Positions 18,801 to 29,107 of a stretch of 64,000 nucleotides of DNA are shown here, in pieces. Where the stretch lies: assembly GCA_030144725.1 (NCBI GenBank), contig JASKMD010000026.1, positions 8,894,100 to 8,958,099 of the forward strand, in the 5' to 3' direction. The notes under the pieces were generated by a model. It was given only the letters and a program-made list of their open reading frames with translations, searched no databases and had not been told where the DNA came from. The stretch is from Haematococcus lacustris. Its lineage: Eukaryota; Chlorophyta; Chlorophyceae; Chlamydomonadales; Haematococcaceae. Every line of letters begins with the position of its first letter. The first letter of the stretch is position 1. The position numbers and the translations under genes were made by a program.

Positions 18801-21384
18801 CACTAGCAGTGAGGGGGGCAGCAGCAGCAGCAGTGAGGGGGGTGGCACTAGCAGTGAGGGGGGCAGCAGCAGCAGCAGCAGTGAGGGGGGTGGCACTAGC
18901 AGTGAGGGGGCGCAGCAGCAGCAGCAGTGAGGGGGGTGGCACTAGCAGTGAGGGGGGCAGCAGCAGCAGCAGTGAGGGGGGTGGCACTAGCAGTGAGGGG
19001 GGCAGCAGCAGCAGCAGTGAGGGGGGTGGCACTAGCAGTGAGGGGGGCAGCAGCAGCAGCAGTGAGGGGGGTGGCACTAGCAGTGAGGGGGGCAGCAGCA
19101 GCAGCAGTGAGGGGGGTGGCACTAGCAGTGAGGGGGGCAGCAGCAGCAGCAGTGAGGGGGGTGGCACTAGCAGTGAGGGGGGCAGCAGCAGCAGCAGTGA
19201 GGGGGGTGGCACTAGCAGTGAGGGGGGCAGCAGCAGCAGCAGCAGTGAGGGGGGTGGCACTAGCAGTGAGGGGGGCAGCAGCAGCAGCAGTGAGGGGGGT
19301 GGCACTAGCAGTGAGGGGGGCAGCAGCAGCAGCAGTGAGGGGGGTGGCACTAGCAGTGAGGGGGGCAGCAGCAGCAGCAGCAGTGAGGGGGGTGGCACTA
19401 GCAGTGAGGGGGGCAGCAGCAGCAGCAGTGAGGGGGGTGGCACTAGCAGTGAGGGGGCAGCAGCAGCAGCAGCAGTGAGGGGGGTGGCACTAGCAGTGAG
19501 GGGGGCAGCAGCAGCAGCAGTGAGGGGGGTGGCACTAGCAGTGAGGGGGCGCAGCAGCAGCAGCAGTGAGGGGGGTGGCACTAGCAGTGAGGGGGGCAGC
19601 AGCAGCAGCAGCAGTGAGGGGGGTGGCACTAGCAGTGAGGGGGGCAGCAGCAGCAGCAGTGAGGGGGGTGGCACTAGCAGTGAGGGGGGCAGCAGCAGCA
19701 GCAGCAGTGAGGGGGGTGGCACTAGCAGTGAGGGGGGCAGCAGCAGCAGCAGTGAGGGGGGTGGCACTAGCAGTGAGGGGGGCAGCAGCAGCAGCAGTGA
19801 GGGGGGTGGCACTAGCAGTGAGGGGGGCAGCAGCAGCAGCAGTGAGGGGGGTGGCACTAGCAGTGAGGGGGGCAGCAGCAGCAGCAGTGAGGGGGGTGGC
19901 ACTAGCAGTGAGGGGGGCAGCAGCAGCAGCAGCAGTGAGGGGGGTGGCACTAGCAGTGAGGGGGGCAGCAGCAGCAGCAGTGAGGGGGGTGGCACTAGCA
20001 GTGAGGGGGGCAGCAGCAGCAGCAGTGAGGGGGGTGGCACTAGCAGTGAGGGGGGTGGCACTAGCAGTGAGGGGGGCAGCAGCAGCAGCAGTGAGGGGGG
20101 TGGCACTAGCAGTGAGGGGGGCAGCAGCAGCAGCAGTGAGGGGGGTGGCACTAGCAGTGAGGGGGGCAGCAGCAGCAGCAGTGAGGGGGGTGGCACTAGC
20201 AGTGAGGGGGGCAGCAGCAGCAGCAGTGAGGGGGGTGGCACTAGCAGTGAGGGGGGCAGCAGCAGCAGCAGTGAGGGGGGCAGCAGCAGCAGCAGCAGTG
20301 AGGGGGGTGGCACTAGCAGTGAGGGGGGCAGCAGCAGCAGCAGTGAGGGGGGCAGCAGCAGCAGCAGTGAGGGGGGTGGCACTAGCAGTGAGGGGGGCAG
20401 CAGCAGCAGCAGCAGTGAGGGGGGTGGCACTAGCAGTGAGGGGGGCAGCAGCAGCAGCAGTGAGGGGGGTGGCACTAGCAGTGAGGGGGGCAGCAGCAGC
20501 AGCAGTGAGGGGGGTGGCACTAGCAGTGAGGGGGGCAGCAGCAGCAGCAGTGAGGGGGGTGGCACTAGCAGTGAGGGGGGCAGCAGCAGCAGCAGTGAGG
20601 GGGGCAGCAGCAGCAGCAGCAGTGAGGGGGGTGGCACTAGCAGTGAGGGGGGCAGCAGCAGCAGCAGTGAGGGGGGCAGCAGCAGCAGCAGTGAGGGGGG
20701 TGGCACTAGCAGTGAGGGGGGCAGCAGCAGCAGCAGTGAGGGGGGTGGCACTAGCAGTGAGGGGGGCAGCAGCAGCAGCAGTGAGGGGGGTGGCACTAGC
20801 AGTGAGGGGGGCAGCAGCAGCAGCAGTGAGGGGGGGCAGCAGCAGCAGCAGCAGTGAGGGGGGTGGCACTAGCAGTGAGGGGGGCAGCAGCAGCAGCAGT
20901 GAGGGGGGCAGCAGCAGCAGCAGTGAGGGGGGTGGCACTAGCAGTGAGGGGGGCAGCAGCAGCAGCAGTGAGGGGGGTGGCACTAGCAGTGAGGGGGGCA
21001 GCAGCAGCAGCAGTGAGGGGGGTGGCACTAGCAGTGAGGGGGGCAGCAGCAGCAGCAGTGAGGGGGGTGGCACTAGCAGTGAGGGGGGCAGCAGCAGCAG
21101 CAGTGAGGGGGGTGGCACTAGCAGTGAGGGGGGCAGCAGCAGCAGCAGTGAGGGGGGTGGCACTAGCAGTGAGGGGGGCAGCAGCAGCAGCAGTGAGGGG
21201 GGTGGCACTAGCAGTGAGGGGGGCAGCAGCAGCAGCAGTGAGGGGGGTGGCACTAGCAGTGAGGGGGGCAGCAGCAGCAGCAGTGAGGGGGGTGGCACTA
21301 GCAGTGAGGGGGGCAGCAGCAGCAGCAGTGAGGGGGGTGGCACTAGCAGTGAGGGGGGCAGCAGCAGCAGCAGTGAGGGGGGCA
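12813..21384 (+). repeat. 8.5-kb minisatellite, 45/48-bp unit
   Basis: The unit is made of two related sub-units: a 24-bp (or 27-bp, with one more CAG) block GGCAGCAGCAGCAGCAGTGA+GGGG and a 21-bp block GGTGGCACTAGCAGTGAGGG+G. Around 185 copies are visible. Variation is almost only in CAG number (5 or 6), G-run length, and loss of one sub-unit; a GGGGCGCAGCAG variant recurs at intervals. Because the unit is a multiple of 3, two plus frames and two minus frames stay open for kilobases (Ser/Gly-, Ala/Val- or Leu/Pro-type repeats). These frames shift at each G-run change and I do not consider any of them genes. Confidence 0.95.
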
Positions 21385-21459
21385 GCAGCAGCGGCTGGAG
21401 CAGCAGCGGGCAAGCAGGGGGGCTGGTGGGAGGTGTAGCAGTGGTGCGCGGGGGGGCAG

Positions 21460-21593
21460 CTATTTGCAGCACCTCACCCTGTTTTCATCAGCAGCACTCT
21501 GCAGCTGGCCAGCGATGAGACCGGGTCCTGGCTGCACCTGACCCAGCCCCTGATGCAGGCTGGGGGGGAGAGCAGGTGGGGGGCCACTGGCTG

Positions 21594-21655
<62 letters not shown>

Positions 21656-24311
21656 TGCTGCTGCTGCTGGTCCATGAGTCCACCCAGGGCCTTGGCCAGC
21701 TTGTTGCGGCGGGACTCCATCAACTCCAGGGTGGCCTTGGCAAGCTCGAACGAGGCTGCAAGCACATGGCCCCTCACACACTCCCTCACACAACTCTATT
21801 TAAAAAACACTCCATTGTCCATTTAACACTCTTCACGCAACCCCCCAGCCCAGACAGTCCCCCTACCTCCCCAGATCAGCTGCAGACAGGCGAGGGGCTC
21901 ATGCCCATGGTGGTAAGGGCTGACAGCAGGCAGGGCTGCTTGGCTGCATCCGCCCCGCCCCGCCCCGCCCCGCCCCGCCCCGCCCCGCCCCGCCCCGCCC
22001 CGCCCCGCCCCGCCCTACTCTGCCTCCCCCTGCCCTCCTCCCCGTGGCTCTCTCCCCCCCGCCCTGGCCCCTGCTGCCCTGGCACTTGCTCTGAATGGAC
22101 GAGCGGTTCAGCTCCAGCTCGAGGGGGGTGGCGTGTGTCAGGTCAAAGTGGCAGGTCAGGTTGATCACCAGCTCCACCGGCACCTCAGCCAGGCTGCCCT
22201 CAGCCTAACACCAGGGCAGCAGCAGGGGGGCAGCAGCAGGGGGGCAGCAGCAGGGGGGCAGCAGCAGGGGGGCAGCAGCAGGGGGGCAGCAGGGCTGCTG
22301 GTTGAGTCAGCTCAGCATGGTGTACAAGTATGAGGTACGATCTGACCAACTTGTTTGACCATCTGATCTGATCTAGTCATCTGACCTGATCTGACCATCT
22401 GATCTGATCTCGCCATCTGATCTGCCACTGAATCCAAGTGAGGTTGTGCACCAGGGAAGATGAGAGATCCACTCCTGACCTCCTCTACACGCCCCCCCCC
22501 CCTGCGCCAAGAGGTGACAGCGCTGGGGCAAGCCCTCCTTAGCCAACCACTCAACCTGCCCCTGACCCTCAACCCCTACCCGTTGCTGTCTTGGGCCACC
22601 TGCCCCCGCCCCCTGACCCCTGACCCCTGACCCCTGGGCCCTGACCCCCGCCCCCTGACCCCTGAGCCCTGACCCCTGACCCCTGGGCCCACCTGTATGA
22701 CCCTGTTGACGCCCTGCTCCCAGCGCACGCTGCTGCCGGACACCACCACCACCTGCAGCCAGGGCCAGGCAGGGCAGGTCAGGGTCAGGCCAGGCTGCAG
22801 GCAGAGGGGCCTGGTGCACCTGGGGGGAGGCGAAGGCTGGCCTGGCAGCAGGCCCAGGCGCCCCAGGGAATACCCATGGGGGCAGTCAGGGGGTGGGAGC
22901 GCACGGGGCGCTGCCTCCTGGCTGCCCCCCAGGTGGCTGCCCCTTCCCTGAGGCACGCCGGGGCTTAAGCCAGCGACCTTCTCTTCACACGGGCATTGGC
23001 TCCGGGACTAGACGGCGCGCAGGCAGGCAGGCAGGGGGGGCCTGGCAGCAGCGGGGGAGGGGGGTGGGCGGTGTGCAGGGGGGCCTGGGCAGGGTGGAGA
23101 TGGGAGAGGGCAGGCTGGAGGTGTTGGGTGGGCCCCTGGAGCCTGTGTGGCCGTGCTCAGCTGCGTAGATGCCGTGAGGAGCAGGTCGGGCCACCGGAGC
23201 TGGTCAGCTGCCTGAGGTTTGGGTGCCGGCCGGTGCTGGGCTGGGCTGGTGCGATGGCTGGATGCCCTGAGGTCCTGGGGGCTGGTAGGCCCTTGGGAGC
23301 AGGTCGGGCCAATCCTGGCTGTGGGGCCTCCTGTGTGCCTCTACCTGCCTTACATGCACTGGCAGTCACACTCAATGTCACACTCGCAGGCTGGTGTGGC
23401 CGGCTGCCAGGCCGGCTTCCCCCTGCCGCACCCTACCCCAGCTCACCGCAGACCTGGCACAGCAGCAGGCCCACCCCACCCCACCCCACCCCACCCTACC
23501 CCTGCTTTGCATTCATGCAAAGCCTGCCTGTCCAGAGGTAGCTAGCGGCCAACCACCCCTGAGCTGTGTCCTGCAGCACCTCAGGTCAGCCTTCTCACCG
23601 CTCTCCATGCAGCTCTGCCCAAACATCTCAGACTGCTTCACCCGCCTCCTGCCGCTGCACCAGGGCACCCACCGCCGCAACCGGCGCTCAGCTCATCACT
23701 CCTCCCTCACATTACACAACACAGCCAGCCCACCAGCCAGCCAGCAAGCCAGCCAGCCAGCCAGCAAGCCAGCCAGCCAGCCAGCCACCTTGCCCAGCAA
23801 CTGTCAATCGCTCAGCCGGCCCACATGGCAGCCCACCTGGCGCCGCACCCAGCCCACCCAACCACCCCTGGCGCCACACCCAGCACCCCAGCCATAGAGC
23901 TCAGCCGGCCCACCTTGAACTCAAAGCTGCGGCGTGGCAGCCTGGCCTCCAGCACCCAGCGGTGCCCTTCCTGCCAGCTCATGCTCGCCGCCGCCTCCAG
24001 CTGCCAGCTGCCCAGCTCATCCAGGTCACCCACCACCACCAGGTTCTCACCAAACCTGCGGCCTCACAGGGGACATGCTGGGCCCAGGGAGCTGCAGGGG
24101 GGCGGCACTGCCATGGCTGCGGCTGGCAGTGCCACAGGCCACGATCCCATTGCCATGACGGCTGTGCTGCTGCCACAGCTGCTGCCATGCTGCTGCTGCC
24201 ATGCTGTTGCTGCCTCTGCTGCCATGCTGCTGATGCCTCTGCCTCAAGCATGACGGAGCACCTCACCGAGTTTCATATGATGGGACCACAAAGCGGTACA
24301 AGATGGAGCTG
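21460..24311 (-). CDS. CBM20 starch-binding domain protein with polyglutamine region (partial)
   Basis: CBM20 domains bind starch granules. Exon 24267-24311 gives ILYRFVVPSYETR; 23914-24055 gives FGENLVVVGDLDELGSW and SMSWQEGHRWVLEARL; 22693-22752 gives VVVVSGSSVRWEQGVNRVIQ with the conserved WE-G-NR motif. Phases of these three join exactly and make one full CBM20. Later exons: about 22092-22204 (AEVPVELVINLTCHFDLTHA) and about 21460-21757 (FELAKATLELMESRRNKLAK, then about 25 Gln from a CTG array). The first exon and the C-terminus were not found. The CBM20 resembles those of glucan water dikinase 3 and DPE2, but the rest does not, so function beyond starch binding is open. The gene heads into the minisatellite. 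Confidence 0.7.
21595..21669 (-). repeat. CTG array encoding polyglutamine in the CBM20 gene
   Basis: About 25 CTG triplets with one CTC, read as CAG (Gln) on the coding minus strand directly after KALGGLMDQ. Long pure runs like this are prone to length change. Confidence 0.85.
21952..22015 (-). repeat. short CCCCG/GGGGC array in a CBM20 intron
   Basis: About 12 pentanucleotide units, the same motif as the long array at 60642-61513. Here the G-rich strand is the sense strand of the gene. Confidence 0.85.
22215..22295. repeat. GGGGGGCAGCAGCA minisatellite
   Basis: Five to six units of about 14 bp within a CBM20 intron. Confidence 0.8.
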
Positions 24312-25390
24312 CTGGAAGGTGGGTTGGTGGCCACACTAACTCCATCTCTGCGAATGGGACAGCCATGCGCGGCTAGTTCAGAACTGTTAAGGGGGCTGCT
24401 GCTGATAAGGTTGTTCCTTGTTGAATGAGTTTTGTTTGACTGATGAGGCAGGCTCGCATGACGTCAATGTTGATAAATGTGTATGGTGTTCTTGTATGTT
24501 TGTGATAGGTAGCATGGGCTTGAGCTTGGTGTCCTAAATCTACTGCTTGATGGCTGCTGCCTTCAAAACCAGTCAGGGCCAGCAGTATGGCACTGCTCAG
24601 CTGCAATAAGTACAAACTTGGCTTGGATGGACCCGTGAAGTTCGCTCGCTTGTGTATCCGCTGTTGTCAGCACTCCGTAGACACGCTCATTCGCCTGTCG
24701 CGCGTGCTGCGAAGCGTCAGTCCGACACCCCGTTTAACGTTCGTGTCATCTCCGCTGAGAGGCACATCGCCGGGGGCTCACCCTTGTGCTCGCAGCTCCG
24801 CGTGTGGTACTTCCTCTTATGGTCGAGTGCGCTTTCGCACCCGGCCTCCAAGCTCTGCGAAACACTTGCGCTGGTGGCGCATCTATGCTGCTGCGTGACC
24901 CCAATCGCGAGGAAGTTAACATCGCGGAAAAGGTAAGGCCTAGGTGGCCATCCCTGGAGTGACGATAGGTGACTGGCTTGATGTCCGCGTGAGTGTCATT
25001 TGGTATTGGCGCGATGTAACGTAGCTGCATGGTCACAGTTTTGATTGATTTGTTGGGGGTCTTTTTTTCACCCCTCCGAGGACACTCCCGCATACTTGAA
25101 GGGTTATACAACCTCAGGACTGCTCAATGTAAGCAAGCATCGGCGGATTACCACCAGCGTCTTACATGTAGGTTACACTGCCAGTGTACTGGTCTAATTC
25201 AGGCGTTCCCAACTACCTGAAAACCACCCCCCTGTGATACGAAGCCTGTATCTCCGCAGCCACTCAGTCAAAAATATATGTAAACAGTGCTTTAATCAGA
25301 GGAGAGTCATAGCTACGAGATGGCAGACGCAGCAAAAACTATTTCGCTCTCAGCGGTGCTCAGTGCCTGTCCAAAGATACACATTTGAAT
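24312..25390 (+). other. region with a possible tiny first exon
   Basis: ATG at 24885 reads MLLRDPNREEVNIAEK and ends at a strong donor (AAAAG|GTAAGG, 24932). A plausible partner is 27273-27308 (after TTTGCAG: VDCRDRYAEAR-stop), also phase 0, but intermediate exons are likely missing and the protein is not recognised. A copy of the dispersed TTGTTCCTTGTTGAATGAG repeat is at 24411-24438. Otherwise nothing. Confidence 0.25.
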
Positions 25391-26305
25391 TCATGCACGC
25401 TCTAGCACACTTCGCCACACTGCTGTGAGTGGCACCAGCAACGCGCAGCAGCAGTCGGAACATGTTTTGCTTTTGGCATGTGGACGCGACGACGGCAGTC
25501 GTGACAGCTGGATATCATTATTAGCTTTTGGAGCTGCATCTGGCGCTAGTGCATTACCGGCTGCTCTACCACGCTTAAAGAAGGTGCTTGGTGCAGTACA
25601 TGGTGTTCTCTCACCTTGCTTTGCTGCCCTCGGCTTGTTAGCTGCAGGTGCCCCACGCTTACGGGACGTGCTTGCCGCTGCCAGCTGTTGCTGCTGCTGA
25701 GGGGGTGCACCAGCAGGCTCAGCCAGCTCAGGGGTGGTGCCTGCAGGTGTCAGCTGCTGCTGAGGGGGCGCAGCTGCGGCAAGCTTCCCACGGATGTGGG
25801 TGCACACGTGGCTCAGTAGCTTGGGTACCCTCCAGCTCGTGTGTACCTCCTGCTTGTGAAACTGGAGGTATGACTGAAGCTGCTTTCCTGTCATCTTCAT
25901 TGCCTCCTCGACAGTTGTGTGGCCATAATCATGCCCCCCCAAGGCAAGGGCATGGGCCGCTGCAAGCCGCTGTTGGCACGCATGGTCACCCACATTAATC
26001 ACAACCCTCCCGACCTTGTGCGTTGCATCTGTGATCTGGCGCTCTGCCTTTGCTGACCGCTGTGCTGCAGCTGTGGCATCCTCCTTACGCCGCACTTCAG
26101 CACGGAGCTGACCCATATGCTGCTGCAAATCATGAACATCCACAGTCTTCATGGCCTCCTTGCATGTGTGCAGGGACATCAACTGCAGCAGAGCTGGCAG
26201 CTCCATGTACCTGCCACCACCATGCTTCAACAGCTGCAACAAGGACTCCACTGGGGCATTGGAGATGGGGCAGGCAAGGTAGTAATGTTCGAGGTGAAGG
26301 CGCAA
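25391..26305 (-). CDS. unrecognised ORF, possibly transposon-derived
   Basis: 304-residue open frame, opened by a TTG; a real start is probably an upstream exon. The N-terminal half is helical and charged (HMGQLRAEVRRKEDATAAAQ). The middle has TVEEAMKMTGKQLQSYLQFH and PKLLSHVCTHIRGKL, a pattern resembling a SAP-like DNA-binding helix pair and similar in layout to LSVKMLNEYCKAV near 62337-62528. A basic low-complexity tail (RKRGAPAANKPRAAKQGER) follows. It sits alone between genes. Confidence 0.4.
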   Translation of the reverse strand: MRLHLEHYYLACPISNAPVESLLQLLKHGGGRYMELPALLQLMSLHTCKEAMKTVDVHDLQQHMGQLRAEVRRKEDATAAAQRSAKAERQITDATHKVGRVVINVGDHACQQRLAAAHALALGGHDYGHTTVEEAMKMTGKQLQSYLQFHKQEVHTSWRVPKLLSHVCTHIRGKLAAAAPPQQQLTPAGTTPELAEPAGAPPQQQQQLAAASTSRKRGAPAANKPRAAKQGERTPCTAPSTFFKRGRAAGNALAPDAAPKANNDIQLSRLPSSRPHAKSKTCSDCCCALLVPLTAVWRSVLERA

Positions 26306-27608
26306 TGCGGCTCGGTGGTCAGGGTGATGGGGGGTGATGGATACGGAGATGGGTGAAGGAGAGGTAGGGGGGAGATGGGTGAAGGAGAGGTAGGGGAGAG
26401 GTAGGAGGCGGGGAGAAGGAGAGTTAGGGGGCAGGAGGCTGATGGCAGGCTGGGAGGAGGGGCTACTGGGAGCTGGGCGGGGTAGACGAGGTTGGGAGGT
26501 GGTGGGTTAGGATGTGTTGGTGGTGGCCACGGAGCGGAGTGGTAAGCCAAGCTCAGTCGGCTCCTCGTGCACCTGTAGCCATCAGCATGTGTACCTTGTA
26601 AGCGGTATAACTTGTCACATACAAACCCAATGATTGAGTTGCATAGTGCCATGGACGCGTTAATGAGTATGCTACAAATGGTATGTGTGAGGTCAGGCTG
26701 TTTGTTCAATGGTGCAAAACATAAAGCGGATCATAGCTGGAGGGGGTGACTAGTCCCTACTGTGCCGCCCACCATTACAGCGATACAGCGCTGCCACACA
26801 CAAACCGGGGTTCCTTTACATCCTCGCCAAGCGGCCTGCACCATCAGGAACCTCGCGCAGCCATGTTTGCCGGACTTCAGTGGTGTGCGCCACCGACATG
26901 TCGTGCATCGCTAACGGATAGCCAAGGACGTAGCTTACCGCTGTAGCTAACCACGGTCGGCGATTGGGACACATTCGGGGTCACATGTGGCTGCCCGCAT
27001 CGAATAACTCCGATGGCAATTCCAGTCTTACATTAAACGCGCATTAACACATCGCAGCAGACGCAGCAAACGATACATCAAAAGATTGAGTAGGTGGGCT
27101 GCAGTTGCATGAAGATTGCCAACCCCATGTTGGGAACGCCTGAGTCTAATACAAATACAGTTGTCTTCTCTGGTTGTTTGCTTCACCCAAGGCTTCAGAC
27201 CACTCCCCTGCCGCTGTCCCAGCCAATATCTTCAACGCTCGTTCTTTCCAACTTTGTTGCTGATGTTTGCAGGTCGATTGCCGCGATCGCTACGCCGAGG
27301 CGCGGTAGCACCGCCCCTCGATACCGTCGAGAAAAGACATCACTCCATCGCGCGCACCTTCCTACATCGCGCCAGTTGTCAAAACTTTGCAGAATGCAGG
27401 TCACACTCGACAGGGTTCAAACAAAGGTGGACTACACCCACAACACTGGTTACTACACCCACAACGCCGGGTGGGGTGCGCCATCGCCTGCACGACACAG
27501 CCGTAGCAGCGCAACCACAGATGCGGGCAGCGCAACCACAGATGCGGACAGCGCAGCCTTGTGCATCCCCCGCCTGACGCCAACACTCCACATTATGAGC
27601 CGAAGCAC
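26306..27608. other. intergenic, G-rich then mixed; no gene recognised
   Basis: 26330-26420 holds degenerate tandem GGTGAAGGAGAGGTAGGGG units. The remainder shows only short frames, apart from the possible terminal exon at 27273-27308 mentioned above. Confidence 0.35.
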
Positions 27609-27736
27609 CATCCCAGCCCCAGCCCCAGCCCCAGCCCCAGCCCCAGCCCCAGCCCCAGCCCCAGCCCCAGCCCCAGCCCCAGCCCCAGCCCCAGCCCCAG
27701 CCCCAGCCCCAGCCCCAGCCCCAGCCCCAGCCCCAC
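27609..27736 (+). repeat. CCCCAG hexanucleotide array upstream of the SMYD gene
   Basis: About 21 near-perfect units ending 45 bp before the ATG at 27781. It would lie in the 5' leader or core promoter. Confidence 0.9.
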
Positions 27737-27780
27737 AACAGGGGTAGTGGCAGTGAGACCAGCATCTGTCAGCCGTGCCA

Positions 27781-29033
27781 ATGGGCCCTGTGGCCACCGC
27801 TGGCCTGGCCATACAGCACAGCCCAGAGAAGGGGCGGCACATGGTGACCTGTCGGGAGTTCAGAGCAGGGGAGCTGGTGCTGGCCTGCCCCCCCTACGCC
27901 GCCGTACTGAATGATGCCGCCACAGCCCTGCGCTGCGACCACTGCTACTCCGCCGCGTCCCAGCTGTTGCGATGCGGGCGCAGCAAAGTGGCGAGGTGGG
28001 GGAGGCGGGCCAGGGTGGGCGAGTAGTGTGGGGTGGGGTTGCACACGGGTGATGGTTGCAGACAGGGTCATGGTGGCAAGGATAGGAGGGGTGGGTGAGA
28101 TTTAAGTTAGGACACAACAGATAAAAGTAGGGGGGGGGGGGGGGGCTGCAGCTGTGGTTGCGGGGATAGAAGGGGGGGGGGGGCGGCAATTATGGTGGTT
28201 GTGCTGAAGGGGGGAGTGCTGGCAGTAGCTGCTGGCGATGCTGCCTCAGATGGCTGCCAGTGGTGTGGGTCGCGGTGTTGGTCATGGTGGTGGTGGTCAT
28301 GGTGGTGGTGGTCATGGTGGTGGTGGTGGCGACTAATGGAGTGGCGCTGATGGTCTCAACGGTGGTGAAGGGGAGGGGGAGGGGGGTTGTCACCTGCGCT
28401 GTTGCACCAGCCTAGAGTACTGCTACCCATGTGTTGATGGCAGGGGTGTGATAGTACTATATTGAGTGATTATAGTAGTATATTATATTATAAATATGAT
28501 ATATCATGATGGTATATATATGATGTTTATACAATGATATTTGTAGTGATAGCAATACAGCCATACTAGTGCTACTATAGTGGTGGTGATAGTATGTGGC
28601 GGTGGCATCCAGCCCAGCATCAGGCGCAGGGGCGGCAGGCTTGAGTACCTGATGCTGCCGCCCCCCATGCCCCCCCATGCCCCAGGCCATCATGGCACCC
28701 AGGCTGGCCCCTGCAGCCCTGCTTGGCGCCCAGGTCAGGTCAGGTCAGGCCCGGGCTGCGCTGCTGCTGCTGCTGCTGCTGCTGGCCTGCAGGTACTGCA
28801 GCAGGGCCTGCCAGCAGGCTGCCTGGGTGGGCGGCTACCAGCAGGAGTGCCGGGCCCTGGTGCAGGCAGCGCCCCGGGTGCCGCCCCCCAGCCTCCGCCT
28901 GCTGGCAAGACTCGCCTGGAGAGCAGCCAGGTCAGCCGGGCAACCTCCACCCATCCACCCACGTCCCTGCCTGCCTGCCTGCCCACCTGCCTGCCAATCC
29001 TCCTCCTCCTCCTCCTCCTCGTCCTCCTCCTCG

Positions 29034-29107
<74 letters not shown>

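Noticed and set aside
13845..20857. Open frames of 1400-1700 codons on both strands across the minisatellite
   Set aside because: They follow automatically from a 45/48-bp unit without stops in four frames, and they shift frame whenever a G-run varies.
21876..22183. Gly/Ala/Arg-rich minus frame with GRGGAGRGGA
   Set aside because: Translation of the short CCCCG array in a CBM20 intron.
23560..23690. Plus-strand exon MQLCPNISDCFTRLLPLHQG as a continuation of MED12
   Set aside because: It lies in an intron of the minus-strand CBM20 gene, has no clear donor, and cannot be tied to MED12; the opposite frame is also open.
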